Assembly (NCBI GenBank): GCA_963735955.1
Contig: CAVTND010000009.1
Coordinates: 62,001-126,000, forward strand
Direction of reading: 5' to 3'
From: CAVTND01 sp963735955
Lineage (GTDB): Bacteria > Pseudomonadota > Gammaproteobacteria > Burkholderiales > Burkholderiaceae_F
DNA length: 64,000 nt
Shown here: positions 44,366 through 53,404 of the stretch, one piece after another
How positions within the stretch are numbered: position 1 is the stretch's first letter
Layout: each line of letters begins with the position of its first letter
The notes under the pieces: model-generated
Seen by the model: only the letters and a program-made list of their open reading frames with translations
Told to the model about the DNA's origin: nothing
The model's database searches: none
Program-made: the position numbers and the translations under genes

Positions 44366-45355
44366 ATGCTGCAATCCGTAATCCGGCGCTACCTCAAGCA
44401 CGGAACCCTTCCCCAGCTTCGCGTCTTCGAGGCAAGTGCAAGGCTGGGAAGCATGACCCGCGCGGCCGAGGAACTTCACATTGCACAGCCCACGGCAACG
44501 GTGCAGATCCAAAAGCTCGCTGACACCGTGGGCCTGCCATTGTTTGAACAGGTGGGCAAGCGCATCTACCTCACTGACGCGGGCCAACGCGTGTATGCAG
44601 GCTGTCATGAAGTATTCCGTGCGTTCTCCGCGATCGAAGAAGCGCTCGACGCCTTGCGCACCATGGAGAGCGGGCATCTGCGCCTGGCTGCCAGCTCGAC
44701 AAGCAAGTACTTCGCTCCCCGCATGCTGGGCGCCTTTCTACAGCGCTATCCCGGGGTGCATGCATCACTGGAGATTCATAACCGCGAGACCTTGATCAGC
44801 CGGCTTGCAAACAACGAAGACGATCTGTACATCTTCGCCGCACCTTTGGCGAGGGACGACCTGGTCACGCAAGCACTGCTACCCAATCCGCTGGTCGTAT
44901 TCGCGCGCGATGACCATCCGCTGGCGAACGCGCGGTCGATCGCATTCGAGCGAATCGCCGAAGAGCCTTTCATTCTGCGCGAACCCGGTTCCGGTACGCG
45001 GCTGCTCGCGATGAGGTTCTTCGAGCAGCGCGGAGTCATTCCGAAAATCAGTCTTGAACTCAACACCGACGAGGCGATCAGGGAGTCCATCCTGGCCGGT
45101 ATGGGCGTATCGATCATGTCGCGCTTCACTCTTGGGCAGGAGTCCGGGTCCACGCGACTGGTCTGCCTGGACGTCAATGGTTTTCCGCTGGAAAACCACT
45201 GGCACTTCGCCTACCCGATCGGCAAGCAGCTCTCCGCGACTGCGCGTGCGTTCATGGACTTCGCTCGGCTCGAAGCCAAGGGACTTGTGCTGGAGAGCAT
45301 CACGAATTCCCGGCCATCTGCCGGTGCCGCAGGTCCTTCACTGAAGTTCTCATAG
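44366..45355 (+). CDS. LysR-type transcriptional regulator, CbbR-like
   Basis: 329 residues from the ATG at 44366 with AGGAGA 7 nt upstream. The winged HTH is QLRVFEASARLGSMTRAAEELHIAQPTATVQIQKLADTVGLPLFEQ; the linker helix and effector domain follow (RLAASSTSKYFAPRMLGAFLQRYPGVHASLEIHNRETLISRL resembles CbbR/CysL-like members). No RuBisCO genes are present, so the target is unknown. It is the only gene downstream of a Mn2+ riboswitch on this strand. Its last 6 nt overlap the stop region of the converging dioxygenase gene. Confidence 0.93.
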   Translation: MLQSVIRRYLKHGTLPQLRVFEASARLGSMTRAAEELHIAQPTATVQIQKLADTVGLPLFEQVGKRIYLTDAGQRVYAGCHEVFRAFSAIEEALDALRTMESGHLRLAASSTSKYFAPRMLGAFLQRYPGVHASLEIHNRETLISRLANNEDDLYIFAAPLARDDLVTQALLPNPLVVFARDDHPLANARSIAFERIAEEPFILREPGSGTRLLAMRFFEQRGVIPKISLELNTDEAIRESILAGMGVSIMSRFTLGQESGSTRLVCLDVNGFPLENHWHFAYPIGKQLSATARAFMDFARLEAKGLVLESITNSRPSAGAAGPSLKFS

Positions 45356-46105
45356 CGCGCGGGTATCGACTGAGGCGCGAAATGCGACCACGAGCACATC
45401 GCGAGAAGCTGGAAGACCTGGATCGATGGCGGTTACTGGAGTAACGCCATGCTTGACGCGCGCGTCGTCGACCAGGGCGGCGTCGAACGGTGCGGTCAGG
45501 GTAAAACTGCCGAGCGTCTTGCCGCTGAGATCATGCACGGTCGTGGTCCCGCTTTCGATGTTGCTGCGCCGGACCAACAGCACCAGCACGTAGTCAACGC
45601 CGTCACGATGCACGCCCTCCGGGGTCGGGCTCCCCGGCGCATCGAGCCGCGCCTCGATCCGGAACTGATGGCACTCGACATGCCAGTCCGTGCCGGGGCG
45701 CAAGGTACCGAACAGGCGGCAGCAGAATGCGAACACTTGACGCATTGTCTGGCCGGTGACGATCTCGGCCCGGATCGGCTCGAACCATCGTCTGATGCCG
45801 CCGACCAGCGGGTTGTAGTCGAGGCTTTGATAGTGCGGACCGTGTGGCTCGAGCCTGCACGTTTCGCTGCCGGCACTCGCGGACAAGATCGCGTGGCGAC
45901 GTCGTCGATAGCGGTGGCCGTCGGGCAGGTAGGTGTCGAGCTGAAGGTCGTCCCAACTGGCGGCAAATTCGTTCCAGTCGGGCAATCCGTCGGACCGGGC
46001 AAGCAATGGACGCATCTCGACGGCGGGAACGAAGGCGAAGCCCTGAGTTGCAATGTGCGCACGAAGAGCTTCCAGCGGCGCAAAATTTTGCGACTCGGTG
46101 TCCAA
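45350..46105 (-). CDS. 2OG-Fe(II) dioxygenase family protein (amino acid hydroxylase-like)
   Basis: 251 residues from a TTG at 46105; a stop lies just upstream and no ATG is available, so a rare start or an undetected frame error is needed. The HxD metal motif is in PEGVHRDGVDYVLVLLVRR and the distal His in VDDARVKHGVTPV, in the pattern of the 2OG-Fe_Oxy_2 family (isoleucine 4-hydroxylase/BsmA-like). Members hydroxylate free amino acids using 2-oxoglutarate and O2. Substrate unknown. It converges with the lysR gene with a few bases of overlap. Confidence 0.8.
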   Translation of the reverse strand: MDTESQNFAPLEALRAHIATQGFAFVPAVEMRPLLARSDGLPDWNEFAASWDDLQLDTYLPDGHRYRRRRHAILSASAGSETCRLEPHGPHYQSLDYNPLVGGIRRWFEPIRAEIVTGQTMRQVFAFCCRLFGTLRPGTDWHVECHQFRIEARLDAPGSPTPEGVHRDGVDYVLVLLVRRSNIESGTTTVHDLSGKTLGSFTLTAPFDAALVDDARVKHGVTPVTAIDPGLPASRDVLVVAFRASVDTRAL

Positions 46106-46179
46106 GCCGGGGTCGAGTCGATCGATACCATGCCTCGATCATATCGAGCGGCCGGCGCGACGAAGCCGACCCCTTGGTT

Positions 46180-47208
46180 TCAGACCTGTGATGCGAAGGT
46201 CCGCGCGCGGAGCTGGCACGAGCGCGGCTCAGACTGGCGAAAAGTGTCCAGACTCAGAGTGGGCGAAAACGCTTCGCCTTCGGCGCCGCCTCCGGTCGAG
46301 CGACTATGTGGCGAGCGACGGCGCAGTCCGCCGACACCGGAGAGCGCGAGCAAACCGGCGAGGCTCAAGAGTCCGATAGCCCCACCGCCGCCCGAAGACG
46401 GCGCGTTCGCCGCTGAAGGTGCAGGCGCAGGAGCCGGTGCGGGGGCTGGCGCTGGAGTTGACGCTGCGGTGGCCGTGCCTTGCAGCGTCAGTTGCCGGGA
46501 TCCCACGCCGCCGGTGAAGTTGACGTTCCAGACCGCGGCCCGGGTACCTGCGGCCGTCGGCGCAAACTGGGCACCGAACGAACAACTCATTCCCGCCATG
46601 AGCACCATGCCGCCTACGCAGGCCGTGGTACCTGATGGCGCAGGTGCTACCAGGAAATCGCTCATCGCGCCGACGGCAGCCACCACCGGCGGAGTCGCAA
46701 ACGTGACAGACATCGTTCCGGAATTCGTGAACAGCACGCCGATCGTCGTGGTAGTGCTACCGACCTGGGTGCTGTTGAACATCACCGGGTTCGGGGACGC
46801 GTTGGGCGTAGCGGCCGTCGGCGGCGGCGGCGTGGATCCTGGCGGAGGTGCAAACGGGGGCGCCGGTGGCGGCGGGGTTGCCGTCAGAATGTAGGCGGCA
46901 ACGTCTCGGCGTTGCGGCTGAGTCCAAGTTGAATAGCCCATCATCCCGAGCTCACTGGTGATGGCGCCATTGATCGCCGACAGAATTTGTGCTTCTGTCG
47001 CGGTCGGAAATCGGCTGGTCCGAAAGAAGTCAGCCGAACCATGGCAGTTGCTGCAGTTCGCGCCCATAACATCCTGGACATAACGTGCAGCACCCATCAC
47101 CGGATCCCCGGTCTGGGCCAGCGCGGCACTGCCGATGCCGCAGGCGGCCAATGCGAGTGCTGTCTGCGGCAAGGTGCGCAGACGAAATAGATGCTGCAAC
47201 TGGGACAT
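46180..47208 (-). CDS. secreted cytochrome c with choice-of-anchor-D-like domain and GlyGly-CTERM-like tail
   Basis: 342 residues. Signal peptide residues 1-31. One heme site CSNCH in a mono-heme domain (about 34-112, with GYSTWTQPQRRDVAAYI supplying the distal Met region). A Pro-rich linker is followed by an Ig-like choice-of-anchor D domain (about 140-250: PNPVMFNSTQVGSTTTTIGVLFTNSGT, CVGGMVLMAGMSCSFGAQFAPTAAGTRAAVWNVNF). Then an Ala-Pro repeat, SGGGGAIGLLSLAGLLALSGVGGLRRR, which looks like a rhombosortase (GlyGly-CTERM) sorting signal. Such signals end soon after the Arg cluster; here 45 further residues follow, and another frame has a stop 8 codons later, so a late frameshift is possible. 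Confidence 0.8.
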   Translation of the reverse strand: MSQLQHLFRLRTLPQTALALAACGIGSAALAQTGDPVMGAARYVQDVMGANCSNCHGSADFFRTSRFPTATEAQILSAINGAITSELGMMGYSTWTQPQRRDVAAYILTATPPPPAPPFAPPPGSTPPPPTAATPNASPNPVMFNSTQVGSTTTTIGVLFTNSGTMSVTFATPPVVAAVGAMSDFLVAPAPSGTTACVGGMVLMAGMSCSFGAQFAPTAAGTRAAVWNVNFTGGVGSRQLTLQGTATAASTPAPAPAPAPAPAPSAANAPSSGGGGAIGLLSLAGLLALSGVGGLRRRSPHSRSTGGGAEGEAFSPTLSLDTFRQSEPRSCQLRARTFASQV

Positions 47209-47346
47209 GGCTGGCCTGAACCCTGAATGGGAGTCCGGGCCAGTCTATCGGCGCTGTCAGAATTTCACCTTCGTACGAACGGTGTAACCCCAGGCATCCA
47301 AACGTCTGAGCCCAGGGTAACGCTTGCGTCGACCCGCGCTCGGAAC

Positions 47347-47976
47347 TCAGTAGGGTTTGCGGCACACTGTGGCGAGCCAGGGTTGCTCCTCGCATGGCAG
47401 GCCGGCCGGTCGGTAGTAATGGTTGAGCAGAATGAAACCGGCCGCCGTCAGGTAGCCGCGCCAGTATTCGAGATCTTGGAACACGCCATAGCGGCCGCTT
47501 CGCCATCCTTCCTGGCCCTCGCCGCGTGGGTTCGAGCTGAACAGAGCACCGCCGGGTTTCAGCGTTTCATGTAGCTGAAGCAGCACCCGCGGCAGTTCCT
47601 GGCGCGGAACATGGAATAGCGAGGCATTGGCGAAGACCCCATCGAAGCGTGCATCGGGAAGGCTGAGCTCAAGGAAGTTCTGCTCGAGCACTTCGCATCC
47701 ACTGTAGCTGCGCGCCATTGCCGCCAGTTGTGGCGAGCCCTCGAGCCCGATTGCGCGGTGCCCAAGCTGACTAAAGGTCTTTAGGTCACGACCCGGCCCG
47801 CAGCCGAAGTCGAGCAGCGTGAATGGTGGGGTCGACTCGATCGCCTGCAGCAACGCGGCGACGTTCTGGCTGACATCGTGATCCCGTGTGCCAGCCCAGA
47901 ACTCTTCGGCGCGCCGGTCGTAGTGTCCGACCGTGAGGGCGGCGATGCGTTCGAGGTCGTCGGGGCCTAGGGTCAT
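47347..47976 (-). CDS. class I SAM-dependent methyltransferase
   Basis: 209 residues. Motif I LLDFGCGPGRDLKTFSQLG, motif post-I AIGLEGSPQLAAMAR, motif II FDGVFANASLFHV and motif III LKPGGALFSSNPRG are in order. The N-terminal DHDVSQNVAALLQAIESTPPFT is frequent in a group of small methyltransferases acting on unknown small molecules. Cytoplasmic. Nothing in the neighbourhood suggests a substrate. The 225 nt between it and the protease gene show no clear feature. Confidence 0.9.
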   Translation of the reverse strand: MTLGPDDLERIAALTVGHYDRRAEEFWAGTRDHDVSQNVAALLQAIESTPPFTLLDFGCGPGRDLKTFSQLGHRAIGLEGSPQLAAMARSYSGCEVLEQNFLELSLPDARFDGVFANASLFHVPRQELPRVLLQLHETLKPGGALFSSNPRGEGQEGWRSGRYGVFQDLEYWRGYLTAAGFILLNHYYRPAGLPCEEQPWLATVCRKPY

Positions 47977-48201
47977 ACGGATTCGGCCATGCTATAGAAA
48001 TCATTCCACATCGATGCGCACCTCGCGCCATGGCCTTGGTACGCGGACCTGCCGATTTACTTTCCAAAGGGAGCTTTGGCAGTCGGTCGGCCCTTCCGCG
48101 ATCGCGTGACGGCGGGTGCGAATTTTCACGTTGACTGGGGCGGGCATGGAGGCGGACGCTCTGACTCCTGTCGTTTCCCCTGAACTGCGAAAGGAACTCC
48201 C

Positions 48202-49237
48202 ATGGCCGACCGACCGAAGGTTTGTATCGATCGTGTTCTGCCGCGCGAACTGATGAGGCTTCAACGCACGACGCGCGCCCCGCAGGGCCGCACGCGTGCC
48301 ATATCGCCGATCGGCAAGACGTGGATGAACGGCTCGACCTTGCGCGTGCGCTTCATCGACGGCACGGCGGCCGAGCAGGCCAAGGCACGCGAGCAGGCGG
48401 GATGGTGGATCGCAGGTGGCCAATCTCAAGTTCGACTTCAACAATGCGTCCGAACGCGGAAATCCGGATCAAGTTCGACCCGAACGATGGCGCCTGGTCG
48501 TATGTCGGCACCGACTGCCGCGGCATCCCGCTCAACGAGCCGACGATGAACCTCGGGCTTTCTCGACGGCGGCACCGCAGCGCACGAGTTCGGACATGCG
48601 ATCGGGCTGGCCCACGAGCACCAGAATCCTGCCGGCGGCATCCAGTGGAACGAGGCGGTCGTGATCCGCGAGACTGGCCGGGTCGCCCAACTTCTGGGAC
48701 GAAGCGACGACGCGCCACAACATTCTGCGCAAGTACACGGCCGATCAGATCAACGGCACGGCGTTCGATCCGGATTCGATCATGCTGTACTTCTTCCCGG
48801 CCTCGTGGACCCTGAACGGCATCGCCACCAAGGCGAACGACGTGCTGTCGCGCTCGGACAAGGAGTTCATCGCCGGCGCGAAGATGTATCCGAAGACGGG
48901 CGGCGTGGCTGTCGGACGCCAGTGGAGCTGAAGGTCAACGCGACGCGCCGGACCGCGGCAGCGATCGGCAAGGTCGGCGAGGAGGATCTGTTCACGTTCA
49001 CGGCGGCCACCGACGGCCGCTACATCGTCGACACGCGCGGCCCGACCGATGTGGTGATGAAGCTGTTCGGCCCCAACAGCGAAACGGCGCTGATCGCCGA
49101 AGACGATGACTCGGGCGTCGACACCAACGCGCGCATCTCGCTCGGACCTGGTCGCCGGCAAGTACTGGGTGCAGGTGCGCCACTACAACCGCGCCAGCGG
49201 CATGGGCAACTACACGATCAAGGTGCGTAAAGCCTGA
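48202..49237 (+). pseudogene. metzincin-type zinc metalloprotease with C-terminal domain, six frame changes
   Basis: From the ATG at 48202 with an AAGGA site. Reconstructed order: N-terminal segment with KTWMNGSTLRVRFIDGTAAEQAKAREQAGWW, then LKFDFNNAS, IRIKFDPNDGAWSYVGTDCRG, the active site AAHEFGHAIGLAHEHQNP (HExxHxxGxxH), a Met-turn-like SIMLYFFPASW, and a C-terminal beta-sandwich (about 230-343) resembling bacterial pre-peptidase domains: EEDLFTFTAATDGRYIVDTRGPTDVVMKLFG, YWVQVRHYN. Frame changes lie near 48411, 48451, 48558, 48679, 48914 (this one short by a base) and 49143. Correction gives one 343-codon frame ending at 49237. No signal peptide is seen. Matches astacin/matrixin-like secreted or cytoplasmic proteases of uncertain target. 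Confidence 0.75.
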
Positions 49238-49254
49238 GCGCAGCGCTGCCAGAT

Positions 49255-49273
49255 CTCCCGCGTACTGCGGGAG
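49255..49273 (+). terminator. hairpin after the protease gene
   Basis: CTCCCGC (49255-49261) and GCGGGAG (49267-49273) form a perfect 7-bp stem with a five-base loop 17 nt after the stop. Only TT follows, so it is a weak intrinsic terminator at best. Confidence 0.5.
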
Positions 49274-49418
49274 TTGAGACGGCAACGACAAGCAAACAGG
49301 GGTCCGACCTGATTCGAGGGCGGGGCGGGCGAACTGCCCGGTCGAGACTGACAGGCAGCTGGCGCTAGGTAGACTCGCGACCGGCCGGCATGCGGCGGCC
49401 GCCTGCCGACCGACTCTG

Positions 49419-50609
49419 ATGCGACTTCTGCTTGCTGTCCTGGTTCTGATCGCCATCGCGCTGGCGTATTTGTTTTTCTGGCCGGTTGCCGTCGAACCTG
49501 TGGCGTGGCACGCACCGCCCGCGCCGGGCTACGTGGGGCCGCATGCAGTCAATACGAGGCTGGCACAACTGAGCGAACTACCGCTGGACGGTGACAGCGG
49601 ACCCGAGCATGTGGTCGTGCGCGTTGACGACGCGGGGCAGACCTGGATCTACCTTGCATTGGCAAGCGGCGCGATCGTGCGGATCAAGCCGGACGGTTCG
49701 GCACGCGAACTCGTGGTGCGCACCGGCGGGCGGCCGCTCGGCTTCGACTTCGACCGCGACGGCGCGCTGATCGTGGCCGATCCGATGTGGGGCGCGCACG
49801 GTGGCTTGCTGCGGGTGACCGGCCGCGGTGCCGACGCGAAGATTGAGTTGCTGACCGACTTCGTCGACCATCCGGTGCCCGGTGATCCAATCCGTTATGC
49901 CGACGCCGTCGTGGTCGCCGCCAACGGACGCATCTACTTCAGCGATGCCAGCCGTCGTTTCGGCGCCAAGGCCTGGGGCGGTACGTTCAATGCGAGCGTG
50001 CTCGACATCCTCGAGCACCAGAACACCGGTCGCCTGCTTGAGTACGATCCGGTCACGCGCCGCACGCGAGTGCTGCTGTCGGACTTGAGCTTCGCCAATG
50101 GCGTGGCGTTGAGCAAGGACGAGCAACACGTCTTCATTGCCGAAACCGGCGAGTACCGGATCTGGAAAGTGGCGGTCGGAGCCAATGCACTCAGCGCCAG
50201 GACGATCAGCGCCGGGGCGGTCGCAAAGCAGCCGATCGCCGATGCGCAAGTGCTGCTCGACAATCTGCCCGGTTATCCGGACAACCTGATGCGCGGCCTT
50301 GACGGCCGACTCTGGGTTGGTTTCACCAAGCCGCGCGGCGCCTTCATCGACGACAACGCAGCGCGGCCCTGGGCGCGTGCATTGGCGCTGCGGCTGCCCA
50401 GTTCGATGTGGCCGGTGCCACCCGCCTATGGCCACGTGTTTGCATTTGACGAAAGCGGGCGTGTACTGGCCGACCTGCAAGATCCGAGCGGTGCCTATCC
50501 CGAGGCGACCAGCGTGACCGAGACCGCGGACCGTCTCTACATCCAGAGCCTGCACGCGAAGTCACTCGGCTGGCGGACCAAGCAGGGTCTCGGTCTGACC
50601 GCACGCTAG
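49419..50609 (+). CDS. membrane-anchored SMP-30/strictosidine synthase-like beta-propeller
   Basis: 396 residues. An N-terminal membrane anchor (residues 2-20) is followed by a six-bladed propeller: GGRPLGFDFDRDGALIVAD, GRIYFSDASRRFG, the LSFANGVALSKDEQHVFIAETGEYRIWKV segment and LPGYPDNLMRGLDGRLWVGF. These mark the strictosidine synthase-like/APMAP group, some of which are lactonases or arylesterases. The domain would face the periplasm. No operon partner except FrnE 24 nt downstream, which may share the transcript. Confidence 0.88.
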   Translation: MRLLLAVLVLIAIALAYLFFWPVAVEPVAWHAPPAPGYVGPHAVNTRLAQLSELPLDGDSGPEHVVVRVDDAGQTWIYLALASGAIVRIKPDGSARELVVRTGGRPLGFDFDRDGALIVADPMWGAHGGLLRVTGRGADAKIELLTDFVDHPVPGDPIRYADAVVVAANGRIYFSDASRRFGAKAWGGTFNASVLDILEHQNTGRLLEYDPVTRRTRVLLSDLSFANGVALSKDEQHVFIAETGEYRIWKVAVGANALSARTISAGAVAKQPIADAQVLLDNLPGYPDNLMRGLDGRLWVGFTKPRGAFIDDNAARPWARALALRLPSSMWPVPPAYGHVFAFDESGRVLADLQDPSGAYPEATSVTETADRLYIQSLHAKSLGWRTKQGLGLTAR

Positions 50610-50633
50610 GCAGGAACCTGTCCACTTTGGAAC

Positions 50634-51299
50634 ATGGAAGCTGACGCCACGACCTTGCAGATAGACATCGTGTCCGATGTGGTCTGCCCCTGGTGCTACA
50701 TCGGCAAGCGCCGGCTCGAAGCGGCCCTGGCGCTGCGCGGCGAAAACGAGCCGGAACCCGTGCTGAAGTGGCATTCGTTCCAGCTGAATCCGGACATTCC
50801 CGCCGGCGGTGTTGATCGCCGCAGCTATCTGGAACGCAAGTTCGGTGGCCCCGAGCGTATGCGCACAGTTGCCGCGCGAGTCGAAGCGGCGGGCCGCGAG
50901 GCGGGGATAGAGTTTGCATTTGACCGGATTGAACGACAGCCGAATACGCTTGACGCGCATCGGCTGATTGCGTGGGCGCAGCAGACCAGGCCGGAGCTTG
51001 CATCCGTGCTGGTTGAGCGCCTGTTCCGTGCCTACTTTCTCGAAGGCCTTGACGTCGGTGCGCCGAAGCGGCTGGCGCAGCTCGCGGGCGAGGCTGGATA
51101 TGACGCCGGTGAGGCTGCCACCTGGCTCGCCTCCGATGCCGGTCGAGCCGAGGTTGAGGCCGCGGACCAACAGGCGCGACGGCTGGGCATCGGTGGCGTG
51201 CCGTTCTTCATTTTCAATCAGCGCCTGGCCGTGTCGGGCGCACAAGCAGCCGAAATTCTGCTCGATGCCATTCATCAGTCGAGCACTGGTGCCGGCTGA
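50634..51299 (+). CDS. DsbA-family oxidoreductase, FrnE type
   Basis: 221 residues. The thioredoxin-fold active site is CPWC in IVSDVVCPWCYIGKRRLEAALA; further FrnE marks are WHSFQLNPDIP, FDRIERQPNTLDAHRLIAWA, LFRAYFLEGLDVG and GIGGVPFFIFNQRLAVSGAQ. No signal peptide, so cytoplasmic, unlike DsbA. The known FrnE acts as a disulfide isomerase or in polyketide tailoring and oxidative stress protection. Confidence 0.94.
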   Translation: MEADATTLQIDIVSDVVCPWCYIGKRRLEAALALRGENEPEPVLKWHSFQLNPDIPAGGVDRRSYLERKFGGPERMRTVAARVEAAGREAGIEFAFDRIERQPNTLDAHRLIAWAQQTRPELASVLVERLFRAYFLEGLDVGAPKRLAQLAGEAGYDAGEAATWLASDAGRAEVEAADQQARRLGIGGVPFFIFNQRLAVSGAQAAEILLDAIHQSSTGAG

Positions 51300-51420
51300 T
51301 CCGCTCGAAAGGCAAACAGAATTCAGTCGACTATCACAATTCATGGCGGCCTTGCGCGTCCCTTATTGGCGGATTTGCGTCCTGTTCCCGCCTTGACCCC
51401 GTACTGAGCCACCGTCAAGA

Positions 51421-53262
51421 ATGCGACGGATGGGTACTACGTCCGTTCTGCCGGCAATCACTCCAGCACTGCGCCAGGCCCGCAAGGCCTGGAAGCTGCA
51501 ATACCGCGACTCAGGCCAGTCGATTGCGCTCGCTGATCGCGCGCTCGAACGCGCAACCCGTGACGATGATGTCGCGGCCGAAGGCTGGGCGCGACTTACG
51601 CGCGGCTGCTACCGCATGCGGCACGACACTCCGGCCGAAGGCACGCGCGAGCTGGCGTTGGCACAGGCGTGCTTTGCGGCGGCCGGTGAGCGTGCTGGCC
51701 AGGTCCTGGCGGCGGTCGGCACCGCGCGCTGCTGGTGGATTCAGGGACGTTTTCGCGACGCGCGCGACCTGGTCCTACCCTTGCGCGATGAAGGCCTGGA
51801 ACGGCTCAAGCACGAAGAGCGCGGCATGCTGCTCAACACGATTGCGGGCTGTTACTCGTCGATGGGGCAGTCGGCCGAAGCCTTTGCCTATCTGTACCAG
51901 GCGCTGCGGGAATCGAGTCCGGCGCGCGGTCATGGCTTCGACGTGGCGCTGTACACGAATCTCGCGCACGAGCTATTTCAGCTGGGCGACTATGCCGAGG
52001 CGCTCAAGTACATCGAGGAAGGGATCGAACGCTGTGCGCGACTGAACAATCCCTACATGCTCAGCGTGCTGCTGATCAATCGGGTGATCTGCCTGACCGA
52101 CCTCGGCCGCCCGCACGACGCCCTGGAGGATGTGCGCCGCCTGCACGGCCTGCCGGCGACGACTTCAGGCCGCGGGTCCGAAAACGCGGGTTTCGAGACC
52201 ATGGCGATCGCCGCGCTGCGGGCTGGAGAGACGGATCTAGGCGAGCAGCTCGTTGAACACGCGACTGTGTCCCTGGGAGAGGAGGCGACTCCGGACGAAC
52301 AGATCGAGCTGATCGTCGCCACGGTCGAGTTGCTGATCGCGCATGGAGAGCTGGACGCCGCCGTCGCCCGCATGGAGCGCGCCCTGCCATTGCCGGCCGA
52401 GGGGCTTGGCTTGCGCGTGGCCTGCCTGTTCTACCAGACTCTGGCGGACTTGTGCGAGCGCATCGGCGATGCACCGCGCACACTTCTGCATCTGCGCGCC
52501 TGGCAAAGCCTGCATATAGAACGCGCAGAACGGGCTTCACGCGCGCGCGTCCAGGCGGCGTCGCTGCAGACCGAATTGATGCGTCTGCAGCATGCGCGCG
52601 ATGAAATCGATGCACGGCGCCGGGCGACCGAACGCGCGCGCGCCGAGCTGGAAGCGATCAACCAGCAGTTGTCACACAAGATGCGCGAGGTCGAGTCGCT
52701 GCGGGCCGCGCTCGAGCAGCAGGCGGTACGTGATTTCCTGACGGGGCTCTTCAATCGCCGACATCTGAACAATGTGCTGCCATCGATGCATGCACTGGCC
52801 CAGCGCGGTGGCGAGCCTCTCTCGCTGGCAATCATCGACCTTGATCACTTCAAGGATGTCAACGACCGCTACGGCCACGATGCCGGCGACATGCTGCTGG
52901 CAGCGTTCGGCGACCTGCTGATACAGCGCATGCGCAAGAGCGACGTGGCCTGCCGCTACGGTGGCGAAGAGTTCTGCGTGCTGATGCCGCGCACCGACGC
53001 CCAGGCGGCGCGCCGCAAGCTGGAAAAGCTGCTCGGCGAATGGAGCGCCATGGTCTTTCCGGTCGCCAGCGGCATCATCGCCAACAATACCTTTTCGGCC
53101 GGCGTGACCGACTCCCGCGCAGTGCCGGGTTCGGTCGACCAGCTGCTCAAGGCCGCCGACAACAGCGTGCTCGAAGCCAAGCGGCTCGGCCGCAGTCAGA
53201 TCCTCGTGGTCGACGCCGTGGTCCGGGAGCGCGCGAACGAGGACCTGGACGCGCCGCGCTAG
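51421..53262 (+). CDS. TPR-containing diguanylate cyclase
   Basis: 613 residues (a second ATG lies 9 nt in). About residues 20-390 are TPR-like helical repeats (LAHELFQLGDYAEALKYIEEGIERCA is the clearest), then a coiled coil (about 395-440) and a GGDEF domain ending near 600. The active loop is GGEEF (514-518) and an intact product-inhibition site RKSD lies five residues before it, so an active, feedback-inhibited cyclase making c-di-GMP is likely. No membrane segment is visible, so the TPRs probably bind a cytoplasmic partner. It stands alone after a 121-nt gap. Confidence 0.92.
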   Translation: MRRMGTTSVLPAITPALRQARKAWKLQYRDSGQSIALADRALERATRDDDVAAEGWARLTRGCYRMRHDTPAEGTRELALAQACFAAAGERAGQVLAAVGTARCWWIQGRFRDARDLVLPLRDEGLERLKHEERGMLLNTIAGCYSSMGQSAEAFAYLYQALRESSPARGHGFDVALYTNLAHELFQLGDYAEALKYIEEGIERCARLNNPYMLSVLLINRVICLTDLGRPHDALEDVRRLHGLPATTSGRGSENAGFETMAIAALRAGETDLGEQLVEHATVSLGEEATPDEQIELIVATVELLIAHGELDAAVARMERALPLPAEGLGLRVACLFYQTLADLCERIGDAPRTLLHLRAWQSLHIERAERASRARVQAASLQTELMRLQHARDEIDARRRATERARAELEAINQQLSHKMREVESLRAALEQQAVRDFLTGLFNRRHLNNVLPSMHALAQRGGEPLSLAIIDLDHFKDVNDRYGHDAGDMLLAAFGDLLIQRMRKSDVACRYGGEEFCVLMPRTDAQAARRKLEKLLGEWSAMVFPVASGIIANNTFSAGVTDSRAVPGSVDQLLKAADNSVLEAKRLGRSQILVVDAVVRERANEDLDAPR

Positions 53263-53404
53263 GGAACCGGGCGCCGCGCCCAAGTCGGGTATCTTCTCCA
53301 ACTCGGCATCGGCAGGTCTGCGAGTTCCGCGCAGGAGGGCTCCGATGAGCCCGCCCGACCGCCCGAAGGGCGAATACCGCATTGCGTCGCACGGAGGTTT
53401 CCCA

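Noticed and set aside
44338..44523. Small forward frame starting just after the riboswitch hairpin
   Set aside because: No ribosome binding site, overlaps the lysR start in another frame, no sensible protein sequence.
28155..49237. Programmed ribosomal frameshifting in the broken genes
   Set aside because: No recurrent slippery sequence and up to six sites per gene; decay or sequence error is far simpler, so kept only as a remote option.
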